The notes beneath the pieces are model-generated. The model had not been told where the DNA came from. It saw only the letters and a list, made by a program, of their open reading frames with translations, and did not search any database. The position numbers and the translations under genes were made by a program. From Rhodopseudomonas boonkerdii (GTDB lineage Bacteria > Pseudomonadota > Alphaproteobacteria > Rhizobiales > Xanthobacteraceae), in NCBI RefSeq assembly GCF_021184025.1, contig NZ_CP036537.1:4960001-5024000 (forward strand): a stretch of DNA of 64,000 bases. Reading direction: 5' to 3'. This document shows positions 1 through 7,622 of the stretch, piece after piece (the first letter of the stretch is position 1; each line of letters starts with the position of its first letter).

Positions 1-612
1 CGCGCCCATGGCGACGCTTTCGACGATCACGTCGTCGAGGCCGGCGAACAGCACGAAGCGATCGCCCACCATGTTGCGGGTGTCGATGAAGCGGCGGGTG
101 TCGCCGGAGGAATCCTTGAAACATACCACCGTCTCGACATCCGCCAGCGTGGCGAGAATGTCCGGCGTGACGTCGTTCTTGTAGATCGGCGGGTTGTTGT
201 AGAGCATGACCGGCAGATCGGTCGCCGTCGCCACCGAGCGGAAATGCGCAGCGGTCTCGAACGGTTTCGACGAATAGACCAGCGCCGGCATCACCATGAT
301 GCCATCGATGCCGACCCGCGCGGCTTCCTTCGCGGTTTCCACGGCGAAGGCCGTGGTGAATTCTGCAATGCCGCACAGCACCGGCACGCGCCCTTTTGCA
401 ACCGACTTGGCCGCTTCCATGATCGCGATCTTTTCCTTGCGCTCGAGCGAGGTGTTCTCGCCGACCGAGCCGCAGATGATCAGGCCGGACACGCCATCGC
501 GGATCAGACCATCGATCACCTTGGCGGTGGAATCGATGTCGAGCGACAGATCGTCTTGAAACTGGGTGGTGACGGCCGGGAAGACGCCTTCCCAGGAGAT
601 GCGGGGACTCAT
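1..612 (-). CDS. DapA/DHDPS-family lyase or aldolase (C-terminus cut by window edge)
   Basis: A class I aldolase-fold enzyme of the dihydrodipicolinate synthase family, which acts on pyruvate-like keto acids through a Schiff-base lysine. The visible 204 residues start MSPRISWEGVFPAVTT. They carry the family Gly-rich segment CGSVGENTSL, the LYNNPP tyrosine segment and the Schiff-base lysine in CFKDSSGD. The reading frame stays open to base 1, so the C-terminal third lies outside. It sits last in the dctQ-dctM-dctP operon, 151 bp after dctP, with a palindromic repeat in the gap. The TRAP system therefore probably imports its substrate or a precursor. True lysine-biosynthetic DapA is unlikely in a catabolic operon. 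A deaminase or aldolase for a sugar acid or a hydroxyproline-derived keto acid is more plausible, but the substrate cannot be read from sequence. Confidence 0.85.
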   Translation of the reverse strand, partial: MSPRISWEGVFPAVTTQFQDDLSLDIDSTAKVIDGLIRDGVSGLIICGSVGENTSLERKEKIAIMEAAKSVAKGRVPVLCGIAEFTTAFAVETAKEAARVGIDGIMVMPALVYSSKPFETAAHFRSVATATDLPVMLYNNPPIYKNDVTPDILATLADVETVVCFKDSSGDTRRFIDTRNMVGDRFVLFAGLDDVIVESVAMGA

Positions 613-695
613 GACAAAACTCCGTGTGATGCCGACGCGGGATGAGCGGCGGCTTGTGATGCTTGGTCGATCATTTGAAGTGGCGTGGTTTGATT

Positions 696-750
696 ACTTG
701 TCCCGGGCGCCCTGCTGCGCAAAGAGCGCTGCACCGCGTCCGGGACAAGT
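696..750. repeat. dispersed palindromic repeat (TCCCGG...CCGGGA type)
   Basis: Two 15-base arms, ACTTGTCCCGGGCGC (696-710) and GCGTCCGGGACAAGT (736-750), are inverted with one mismatch around a 25-base centre. The same TCCGGGAC end sequence occurs in the larger element at 5732-5875, so this is a member of a dispersed family. It lies between dctP and the lyase gene and could also act as an RNA stem that lowers downstream expression. Confidence 0.6.
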
Positions 751-763
751 ATTCAAGCGAGAA

Positions 764-1747
764 TCAGATCGTGGCGCCGACCTTGCGCAGTTCGGCAAGC
801 ACTGGCGCCTTCGGCAGCCAGAGCTTGTCGAATTCGGCGATGACGGCTTCGGTGTCCTTGGCCGCGACCTGGCGGACCGGAACCGACGTGCCCTTGAAAT
901 TCTCGATCAGCGCCGGCTCGCCGCCTGCGAGTTCGTCGATCTGCGCATCGAGCGTGGATTTCACCGCCTTGGTGATCAGCTCCTTGTCCGCGGCCGGCAG
1001 CGACTGCCAGACGCGACCCGAGACCACGGCGGCCATCGGCATGAAGACGGCGTTCATCTGCAGGATCGACTTCGACACCTTGTCGAAGCGCTGATTCCAC
1101 GAGAATTCCAGATCGGCTTCGAGGCCATCGACCTGGCCATTCGACATGGCGTCGAACACCTGCGGCGTCGGGATCGGTGTCGGCGCGGCGCCGAGCGACG
1201 AATAGAAATCGCGATAGACCGGCGTCGGATTGATGCGCAGCTTCATCCCCTTGATATCGGCGAGCGTATTGAGATCGCGCACCGAGAACACCGCGCGCAT
1301 GCCGGTGATGCCCCAGCCGAGACCGATGGTGCCGGTCTCCTGCGGCAGCACGTCGAACAGTTTCACCGCCACCGGATGGCGCACGAACTTCGCCACCGCC
1401 GGGGTGGAGCGCACGATATAGGGTGCGTTGATCGCGGCGATATGCGGTACGCGCGAACCGAGCTCGGCAGCCTGGATGAAGCCCATATCGAGCGCACCGG
1501 TCTGCAGCTGCTGCATCATCGCCGCTTCGTTGCCGAGCTGGCCGGAATGAAACACCGTCATGGTCAGACGGCCCTTGGTCTCTTCCTTCAGCCTGTCGGC
1601 CAGCTTCAGTGCGGCTTTGTTCCAGGAATGGCCGTTTGGCGTGATGAGGCCGAGGCGCATTTCCTTGGCCTGCGCCAGCGACAGCGACGGAGCAAATACA
1701 GATGCGGCGGCGGAGGCTGCGAGGAAGCGACGGCGTGAGATGGTCAT
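764..1747 (-). CDS. dctP: TRAP transporter substrate-binding protein (DctP family)
   Basis: Periplasmic solute receptor of a tripartite ATP-independent transporter, 327 aa. The N-terminus MTISRRRFLAASAAAS is a twin-arginine (Tat) signal followed by a hydrophobic stretch and an alanine-rich cleavage region near residue 25. The body has the DctP pattern: SGQLGNEAAMMQQLQTGALD around residue 70, then the helix-linked segment GMKLRINPTPVYRDFYSSLG with the substrate-carboxylate arginine near residue 170, then NGQVDGLEADLEF. It follows dctM by 25 bp and completes the dctQ-dctM-dctP set. The partner lyase gene downstream suggests an organic acid, possibly a sugar acid or amino-acid-derived acid. The exact ligand is not deducible. 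Confidence 0.93.
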   Translation of the reverse strand: MTISRRRFLAASAAASVFAPSLSLAQAKEMRLGLITPNGHSWNKAALKLADRLKEETKGRLTMTVFHSGQLGNEAAMMQQLQTGALDMGFIQAAELGSRVPHIAAINAPYIVRSTPAVAKFVRHPVAVKLFDVLPQETGTIGLGWGITGMRAVFSVRDLNTLADIKGMKLRINPTPVYRDFYSSLGAAPTPIPTPQVFDAMSNGQVDGLEADLEFSWNQRFDKVSKSILQMNAVFMPMAAVVSGRVWQSLPAADKELITKAVKSTLDAQIDELAGGEPALIENFKGTSVPVRQVAAKDTEAVIAEFDKLWLPKAPVLAELRKVGATI

Positions 1748-1772
1748 GACGAATGCTCCTTGACGATATGAA

Positions 1773-3038
1773 TTACTTGATGAGGGCGAGAGACAGCGAC
1801 GGATAGAGCGAGAGCAGGATCAGAAGAATGCAGGAGATGAAGAAGAACGGCAGCGTCACCATGAACATCTTGCCCGGCTTGGCGCCGGTGACGGCGGCGG
1901 CGACGAAGAAACACAGCCCGACCGGCGGCGACAACAAGCCAAGCACCAGATTGATGACGACGACGACGCCGAACTGACGGGGATCGATGTGATAGATCTC
2001 GGTGGCGACCGGCAGAAGGATCGGCACCGTCATGATCAGGCCGGGCACGCCGTCGATCACCGTGCCGATGACCAGCAGGATGATGTTACACAGCAGCATG
2101 AAGCTGATCGGATCCTTCGCCACCGTCTGGATCCAGGCCGCGGTTTCCTGCGGCACCTTGCCGAAGATGAGCACCCACGAAAACACGGCAGCGGCGGCTA
2201 CGAGAAACAGCACGATGGCCGAATAGATGCCCGAACGCAGCATCATCTGCGGCAACTGCGACCACTGGAATTCCTTCGTCCAGTACTTACCGATCACCGC
2301 GGACGCCACAGCGCCAACGGCAGCGGATTCGGTGGCGTTGGCGAGGCCGGAAAGGATCGAGCCGACGATGACGATCGGGATCAGCAGCGTCGGACAGGTG
2401 CGCAAAATAGTCATCACGCGCTGCTTCGGCGTCTGATATTCGGCGCGCGGATAGTTATGGATGTAGCCCATGATGGCGATGACAACGCAGAACATCACCG
2501 TCAGGATCACGCCGGGAATGATGCCGGCGATCAGCATGTCGCTGACGGACACTTGCGCGAGCACGCTGTAGACGACAAACATCACCGAGGGCGGGATGAT
2601 CGGACCGAGCATGCCGCCATAGGCGGTGAGACCCGCAGCGAAGGTCTTGTCGTAGCCCTTCTTCTCCATCTCCGGCACCATGATCTGCGCCATGATGGCG
2701 ACCTGCGCGGTGGCCGAGCCGAGAATGGAGGAGATGAACATGTTGGCGAGAACGTTGACGTAAGCGAGACCGCCGCGCAGCGAGCCGATGAAGGCCATCG
2801 CCATATCGACGATGCGCTGGGTGATGCCGCCGCCATTCATGATCTCGCCGATCAGGATGAACAGCGGAATGGCGATGAGGCCGTAGCTGTCGACGCCGCC
2901 GAACAGCTGCAGCGGATAGGATTGGAAAAGCACCGGATTGCCGGAGGCCATGATGTAGACGAAGCCGGCCAGGCACAGGCAGAGGCCGATCGGCACGCCG
3001 ACCAGCATGATGATCATGAACGCCGCCGAAGTGATCAT
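1773..3038 (-). CDS. dctM: TRAP transporter large permease (DctM)
   Basis: The 421-aa large membrane subunit that carries out sodium-coupled transport across the inner membrane. It is almost entirely hydrophobic, with about 11-12 membrane segments. It shows DctM hallmarks: GEIMNGGGITQRIVDMA near residue 70, ILGSATAQVAIMAQIMVPEM near residue 110 and GMLGPIIPPSVMFVVYS near residue 145. The start lies one base past the dctQ stop codon, so translation is probably coupled. The family is recognised with confidence; the substrate is unknown. Confidence 0.95.
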   Translation of the reverse strand: MITSAAFMIIMLVGVPIGLCLCLAGFVYIMASGNPVLFQSYPLQLFGGVDSYGLIAIPLFILIGEIMNGGGITQRIVDMAMAFIGSLRGGLAYVNVLANMFISSILGSATAQVAIMAQIMVPEMEKKGYDKTFAAGLTAYGGMLGPIIPPSVMFVVYSVLAQVSVSDMLIAGIIPGVILTVMFCVVIAIMGYIHNYPRAEYQTPKQRVMTILRTCPTLLIPIVIVGSILSGLANATESAAVGAVASAVIGKYWTKEFQWSQLPQMMLRSGIYSAIVLFLVAAAAVFSWVLIFGKVPQETAAWIQTVAKDPISFMLLCNIILLVIGTVIDGVPGLIMTVPILLPVATEIYHIDPRQFGVVVVINLVLGLLSPPVGLCFFVAAAVTGAKPGKMFMVTLPFFFISCILLILLSLYPSLSLALIK

Positions 3039-3039
3039 C

Positions 3040-3663
3040 TCAGTTCACCCCGTCAAGTTCGGACAGCGTGAAGCCTTTGGGCGCGACCTTGGGAACCATC
3101 CCGATATCCTCGAGCAGGTTGGCTGTCCCGTGGATGGTCATCGACACCGCGAAGATGGGCAGGATCAGATACAGCACCCAGGTCGGCCAGTTCAGCGTCT
3201 GGGTGCGCTCGGTGTAGAGGAAATTGAACGTCGCGCCGGCGAACTTTTTGGCGTCGAAGCCGGCACTGGCAATGCCGACCGGGTCCATCCACAGCACGCA
3301 GGTGACCAGCAGACCGACGGCGAACACGATCACCATGCCGGTGGCCACGAGCTTGAACAATTTCTGGGTGTTCGCCGACAGCCGCTCGGTCATCATGGTA
3401 ACCGCGAAATCAAGCCGCAGCCGCGTCATCGCGGAGGCGCCGATGAATGTCAGCCACACCACCGAATAGACCGCGGATTCGTCGATCCAGTAGATCGGGA
3501 ACTGGGCATAGCGGGTGACGACATTCACCAGAATCAGCGCCGTCAGAAGATACATCAGCCCCATGATGGCCAGCCGCTCGACGGCCAGCAGGCCGCGGGA
3601 GGCAGCCATCACCACATGGCTGAGCCCGACTTCTCGTGCCGATGACATCGTCTGATCACTCAT
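3040..3663 (-). CDS. dctQ: TRAP transporter small permease (DctQ)
   Basis: The 207-aa small membrane subunit, first gene of the TRAP operon. Four hydrophobic segments are visible, with the family motif around YWIDESAVYSVVWLTFIGAS and the charged loop TRLRLDFAVTMMTERL. The start at 3663 is chosen because GGGGGAG lies six bases upstream. The upstream in-frame extension to 3879 would run into the divergent GntR gene and has no ribosome site. The promoter described at 3708-3735 drives this gene. DctQ pairs with DctM in the membrane and helps dock the DctP receptor. Confidence 0.92.
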   Translation of the reverse strand: MSDQTMSSAREVGLSHVVMAASRGLLAVERLAIMGLMYLLTALILVNVVTRYAQFPIYWIDESAVYSVVWLTFIGASAMTRLRLDFAVTMMTERLSANTQKLFKLVATGMVIVFAVGLLVTCVLWMDPVGIASAGFDAKKFAGATFNFLYTERTQTLNWPTWVLYLILPIFAVSMTIHGTANLLEDIGMVPKVAPKGFTLSELDGVN

Positions 3664-3707
3664 GAATGCTCCCCCGCATGTCACAAAAGTGAGGTGATTT
3701 CTCAGAT

Positions 3708-3735
3708 CGTATAATTTATACATTTTACGAGTCAA
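3708..3735 (-). promoter_or_regulatory. TRAP operon promoter with overlapping GntR-type operator
   Basis: On the minus strand a -35 box TTGACT (3735-3730) is followed after 16 bp by a -10-like TATACG (3713-3708). A palindrome GTATAATTTATAC (3709-3721, six-base arms, one-base centre) overlaps the -10. This is the usual place and size for a GntR/FadR-type operator. The divergent gntR gene starts 115 bp away, so the site probably controls both directions. Confidence 0.55.
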
Positions 3736-3835
3736 ACGATTGTCTGCACAAATTCCCGGCTTGAAGCGTTTTTGTGCAGCAGCGAAGAGATTGATGGGTC
3801 GGCGGGGGCGCCGGGCAAAAAGGCTAGATATATCA

Positions 3836-4513
3836 ATGAGCGCACCGCTAAAGCACCGCACGCTCTCGGCCATGATCACGGATCAACTCCGGCAGGCGAT
3901 CCTTGACGGCACCTATCCGGCCGGCTCGCAGCTCCGCCAGGACGCGCTTGGTGAGACCTATGGCGTAAGCCGGATTCCGGTTCGTGAAGCGCTGTTTCAG
4001 CTGGAGGCCGAGGGGCTGGTACGGATCGTGCCGCAGAAGGGCGCCATCGTCTCCGAACTATCGCTCGACGAGATCAATGACGTATTCGACCTGCGCGTGC
4101 TGCTGGAGCCGCGGATGCTGGCGCAGTCTGCGCCGCATTTCCGCGCGGATGATTTTGCCGTGCTGGACGGCATCCAGAAGCGGTTCGAAGCCACGATCGC
4201 CGCCGGCAATCGCAGCGAATGGGGGCAGATCAATGCCGAATTTCACATGGCGATGTATGTGAATGCGCGGCAGCCACGCACCCAAAGCATCGTGATGGCG
4301 CTGTTGCAGACCAGCGATCGCTATACACGGATGCAGCTTTCCACGGTCGCCGCCATGGGCATCGCGGAGCGGGAGCATGCAGAACTGATCGCCCTGTGCC
4401 GTGACGGGAAAATCGAGGAAGCCTGTGGCTTCCTCGAGCAGCATATCGAGGCCGTGCGCAGCGATCTGCTGCGTGTGGTCGGCCGCACCATCGAGAAAAA
4501 CGGCGCGGCCTGA
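3836..4513 (+). CDS. GntR family regulator, FadR/FCD subfamily
   Basis: A 225-aa ligand-responsive transcription factor. The N-terminal winged helix (residues about 10-75) contains AGSQLRQDALGETYGVSRIPVREAL (given here only to locate it: residues 30-54) and the RIVPQKGAIVS wing. The C-terminal all-helical FCD domain (about 85-215) has metal-ligand-type histidines in EFHMAMY, EREHAELIAL and EQHIEAV. The start at 3836 is preferred because the FCD/HTH match begins there; the in-frame ATG at 3740 would add 32 basic residues and overlap the operator. The gene diverges from the TRAP operon and probably represses it until the imported acid or its metabolite binds. It converges with the M20 hydrolase gene, six bases from its stop. 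Confidence 0.9.
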   Translation: MSAPLKHRTLSAMITDQLRQAILDGTYPAGSQLRQDALGETYGVSRIPVREALFQLEAEGLVRIVPQKGAIVSELSLDEINDVFDLRVLLEPRMLAQSAPHFRADDFAVLDGIQKRFEATIAAGNRSEWGQINAEFHMAMYVNARQPRTQSIVMALLQTSDRYTRMQLSTVAAMGIAEREHAELIALCRDGKIEEACGFLEQHIEAVRSDLLRVVGRTIEKNGAA

Positions 4514-4519
4514 ACGGGC

Positions 4520-5698
4520 TTACGCGAGTTCCTGCTCCACCAGGCCAGCGAGATAGCTGGCGCCGATCGGCAGGAGATCGTCGTTGAAGTCGTAACCGGG
4601 ATTGTGCACGGGCACGCCGCCCTTGTCGGCGCCGCGCTGGCCGAACATCAGATAGGCGCCGCGGTTCTTCTCCAGCATGAAGGCGAAGTCTTCACCGGCG
4701 AGAATCGGATTACCCTCGCGCAGCACTTCAGTGACGCCCGGCACGGCTGCGGCGGCTTGAGCGGCACGTGCGGCTTCTTCAGCGGTGTTGATGGTGGGCG
4801 GATAGGCACGCTTGTAGTCGATCTCGGCGCTGCCGCCCTGGGCCTGCGCGGTCAACGTCACAGCGCGCTTGAACAGTTCCTCGACGCGGTCGCGCACGTC
4901 GGGCTTTAACGTGCGCACCGAGCCACGCAGCTCCACCTTCTCCGGCAGCACGATATTCGACGTGCCGCCATGGATCTGGCCGATGCTGATGATCGCCGAT
5001 TCCAGCGCATCGATCTGACGCGACGGGATCGCGTTCAGCGCATTGATCACCTGCGCCGCCATCGCCACCGTATCGATCCCCTGTTGCGGATGCGCGCCAT
5101 GGGCGGAGCGGCCGCGCAACGTCACGGTGAAGTAATCGATCGCCGCCAGCGCCGTGCCGGTGAGCGCCTTCACCGTGCCGAGCGGCATGTCCGGGCTGTT
5201 GTGGATGCCGTAGATGGAATCGCAGGGAAAGCGTTCGAACAGTCCGTCATCCATCATCGCCTTGGCGCCGGCGAGACCTTCCTCGGCCGGCTGGAAGATC
5301 AGATGCACAGTGCCGGCGAAGTTGCGCGTTTCGGCCAGATATTTGGCGGCGCCGAGCAGCATCGTGGTGTGACCGTCATGGCCGCAGGCATGCATGCGGC
5401 CGGGATTTTGCGAGCGATGCGCGAAATCGTTGCCCTCCTCCATCGGCAACGCGTCCATATCGGCACGCAGGCCGATGGCGCGGTTGCTGCCGGCAGCGCC
5501 GTGCTTGCCACGGATCACGCCGACCAAGCCGGTCTTGCCGAAGCCGCGATGCACCTCGATGCCCCATTCCGCCAGGCGCTTTGCCACGATCTCGCTGGTG
5601 CGCTCTTCCTCGAAACCGATTTCCGGGTGGGCATGGAAATCCCGCCGCCAGGCAGTCATTTCGGCATGGAGTTCGTCGAGGCGGGTGCGCGGGCTCAT
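4520..5698 (-). CDS. M20 family amidohydrolase (hippurate hydrolase-like)
   Basis: A 392-aa dinuclear metal hydrolase of the M20D / HipO-IAA-amino-acid hydrolase group, which removes acyl groups from N-acylated amino acids. The start at 5698 (MSPRTRLDELHAEM) gives the canonical N-terminus; the longer frame upstream runs through a repeat. Metal-site features are HAHPEIGFEE (residue about 23), ADMDALPMEE, HACGHDGHTTMLLGAA with the bridging Cys-His region, FQPAEEG with the catalytic glutamate, and GRSAHGAHPQQGID in the lid/dimerisation domain. The AGEDFAFM segment near the C-terminus is also typical. It is transcribed toward gntR and away from the 5.7-kb repeat. The natural substrate is uncertain: hippurate, N-acetyl amino acids and peptidyl conjugates are all possible. 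Confidence 0.88.
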   Translation of the reverse strand: MSPRTRLDELHAEMTAWRRDFHAHPEIGFEEERTSEIVAKRLAEWGIEVHRGFGKTGLVGVIRGKHGAAGSNRAIGLRADMDALPMEEGNDFAHRSQNPGRMHACGHDGHTTMLLGAAKYLAETRNFAGTVHLIFQPAEEGLAGAKAMMDDGLFERFPCDSIYGIHNSPDMPLGTVKALTGTALAAIDYFTVTLRGRSAHGAHPQQGIDTVAMAAQVINALNAIPSRQIDALESAIISIGQIHGGTSNIVLPEKVELRGSVRTLKPDVRDRVEELFKRAVTLTAQAQGGSAEIDYKRAYPPTINTAEEAARAAQAAAAVPGVTEVLREGNPILAGEDFAFMLEKNRGAYLMFGQRGADKGGVPVHNPGYDFNDDLLPIGASYLAGLVEQELA

Positions 5699-5731
5699 GA
5701 AGGGTCTCACTGATGTTGGCCGACCAATCGT

Positions 5732-5875
5732 TTCCCGGACGCGGTGCAGCACCCCAGGCGAAGCGAAGCTTCGTCGCCAGTGCTGCTTCGCAGAGCCGGG
5801 ATCGTGTCGGTCTCGGAGTTTGATACGGTCCCGGCTCTGCGGGGCGGCATAAGAATGCCGCACTGCGTCCGGGAC
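5732..5875. repeat. composite dispersed palindromic repeat
   Basis: The element has outer ends TCCCGGACGCGGTGCAGCA and, inverted, a CTGCGTCCGGGA end. Two inner units are centred on AGAGCCGGGA and TCCCGGCTCT, and a hairpin GAAGCTTC sits inside the first unit. It looks like two adjacent palindromic units of the same family as 696-750. It fills the 229-bp gap between the M20 hydrolase and the ScfR-like regulator, so neither flanking gene is likely to be co-transcribed through it. Confidence 0.65.
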
Positions 5876-5927
5876 ACTGGGAAGATGCTGCACCAATCGC
5901 CTCTGCAACGCAAAGCGCAAAGCTGCA

Positions 5928-7364
5928 TCACTCCGCTGAAAATCCGAACGGCACACTGAGCGTTCTGAAATCGTCGGGCAGGAGTTCGCGACCGATGGGA
6001 AGCGCCGAGCGAGCGGTACAACGTGGACGATGGCAGACGCGGCACGCCACGCCCACCGGCGTCGGCGCATCCGCACGCGGACCGGCACCATCGCGCGTAT
6101 AGATCAACTGGCTCGCATGCTCGGCCGCACAGCCGACCGCGATCGCGCGCTCGATCCTCTGCGCACCGAACGAACCGCCCCCCGCCGTCACCGTGCGTGC
6201 AATGGAAAAGAAACGCTGACCGTCAGGCAATTCCAGCCACTGCGTCACCAGTTCGCGCGGTGTGCGGAAGACGTTGTGTACGGACCACAACGGACACGCG
6301 CCGCCATGTTTGGCGAACGGAAAGCCGGCGCCATCGAGCAGCTTCGAGACATTGCCGGCAGGATCGACGCGAATGAGAAAGAACGGCACCTTCTCCGCAC
6401 CCGGCCGCTGCAGCGTGGTGACACGATGGGCGCATTGTTCGAAACTCACGCCGAACTGGCGCGCGAGTGCTTCGAGATCGTAGCGGCGCGTTTCCGCGGC
6501 ACGCGCAAAGGCCGCATAGGGCATTACGGTCGCTGCGGCCGCGTAGCCCGCAAGCGCGCGCCGCGCGAGGAGTTCGGCGCTCTTGCTGGTAAACTTGCTG
6601 TCTTCCAGCGCCGTATTGATCTCGTTGCCGAGTTCGAGATAGGCGAGCTGCTGCGCAAGCTGGAAATTGAGGCTGGCGGTGTCGAGCGAGTCTTCCAGCA
6701 GCAATTGCCGGCGATGCAGATCGAGACGCCGCACGGAGCCGAGCATGACATCCGGCGGCATGTAGCGCACCTGCAGCTTGTGACGCGTCTTCAGTCGCTC
6801 GATGAACCCGCTCGCGCCCGACGTCGCCTGCGCGAGGCGTTCGGCGGCATCGTCGATCGCTGCAAAGTTGTTCTTGCGGGCAGCGAGGAAACGACGGACT
6901 TCGGCGACGGGATCGTTGGCGTCGTAGCCAGCGCCCTCCTCCGTCGCGCCACCGGCCGGCGCGGGCCCGCGGCGTTCGGCGAGCGCAAGCTGCTCCTCGC
7001 GATAGGCCGTGTAGAGGCGCAGAAAGGCCTCGGCCATGCCGGGATAGGAAACGGCGAGATCGCTGATTTCGAGCGAGGGAATGTCGATGTCGGAGAACAT
7101 CGGCTCCTTGAGGATCGACTGCAGCCGCGCCGTCGAATCCGCGCCGCCATCGCCGGCGAGATCGGCGAGATCGATGGTGTAGGTCCGCGCGAGACGGAGC
7201 AGCATGTCAGCCGTCATCGGCCGCTGGTTGCGCTCGAGCAGCGCAACATAAGGCGCCGAAATCTCCAGATCCGCGGCCATATCGGCCTGAGTCAGGCCGA
7301 GATCGCGCCGCAGACGCCGCAGACGCGGGCCGATAAAGACCGAACGACCTCCGGATGGCGCCAT
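5928..7364 (-). CDS. ScfR/RamB-type regulator of acetate / short-chain fatty acid metabolism
   Basis: A 478-aa XRE-family regulator. Residues about 10-66 form the helix-turn-helix (LRRDLGLTQADMAADLEIS, then YVALLERNQRPMT). The middle (about 150-300) resembles an IrrE/DUF955-type segment. The C-terminal domain carries a cysteine cluster (CPLWSVHNVF, then GVACRVCHRPRCTAR). This architecture is that of short-chain fatty acyl regulators and of Corynebacterium RamB, which controls aceA and aceB. The start at 7364 has GGAG eight bases upstream; the ATG/alternative start at 7406 does not. It diverges from aceA, with an inverted repeat between them, so direct control of the glyoxylate shunt is the natural inference. 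Confidence 0.85.
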   Translation of the reverse strand: MAPSGGRSVFIGPRLRRLRRDLGLTQADMAADLEISAPYVALLERNQRPMTADMLLRLARTYTIDLADLAGDGGADSTARLQSILKEPMFSDIDIPSLEISDLAVSYPGMAEAFLRLYTAYREEQLALAERRGPAPAGGATEEGAGYDANDPVAEVRRFLAARKNNFAAIDDAAERLAQATSGASGFIERLKTRHKLQVRYMPPDVMLGSVRRLDLHRRQLLLEDSLDTASLNFQLAQQLAYLELGNEINTALEDSKFTSKSAELLARRALAGYAAAATVMPYAAFARAAETRRYDLEALARQFGVSFEQCAHRVTTLQRPGAEKVPFFLIRVDPAGNVSKLLDGAGFPFAKHGGACPLWSVHNVFRTPRELVTQWLELPDGQRFFSIARTVTAGGGSFGAQRIERAIAVGCAAEHASQLIYTRDGAGPRADAPTPVGVACRVCHRPRCTARSALPIGRELLPDDFRTLSVPFGFSAE

Positions 7365-7408
7365 TTCACCTACTCCGTCACGCCTCGCGGCAACAACTCT
7401 TGTCATCC

Positions 7409-7462
7409 CCCGGCTTGACCGGGCGATCCAGTAAACGCCGGCAGGGCGGTGGCTACTGGATC
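7409..7462. repeat. REP-like palindromic element
   Basis: A small hairpin CCCGG-cttga-CCGGG (7409-7423) runs into inverted arms GATCCAGTA (7425-7433) and TACTGGATC (7454-7462). The layout is typical of REP-like elements scattered in Bradyrhizobiaceae genomes (from memory, not searched). It lies between scfR-like and aceA, upstream of the putative operator. Confidence 0.5.
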
Positions 7463-7497
7463 ATTCGCTGTCACGGGTGATAACAGTCGAGTCATCT

Positions 7498-7528
7498 CTT
7501 TACAAGATTACAATCATTATTTGTAAAG
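7498..7528. promoter_or_regulatory. inverted repeat, candidate ScfR-like operator upstream of aceA
   Basis: Perfect eight-base arms CTTTACAA (7498-7505) and TTGTAAAG (7521-7528) flank 15 AT-rich bases, 95 bp before the aceA start. The arms resemble the TTTGCAAA-type half-sites known for RamB. The repeat sits where the aceA promoter should be, in the only intergenic space shared with the regulator gene. Confidence 0.45.
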
Positions 7529-7622
7529 TATGACAAGTTATCCGCGTTTCGTCTGGCCGCCAGCGATCCCGTGCTTACAACCGACGTTAGACATTTCGTC
7601 GAGAACAAGAGGGAACGGCACC

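Noticed and set aside
1989..3071. 360-residue plus-strand open frame opposite dctM
   Set aside because: It is rich in His, Asp and Arg, has no domain and is the complement of a well-recognised membrane protein gene.
3664..3879. Longer DctQ reading frame starting at 3879
   Set aside because: It would overlap the gntR coding region and the operator and has no ribosome site.
5699..6091. N-terminal extension of the M20 hydrolase
   Set aside because: It reads through the dispersed palindrome and the end of the ScfR-like gene, with no family similarity.
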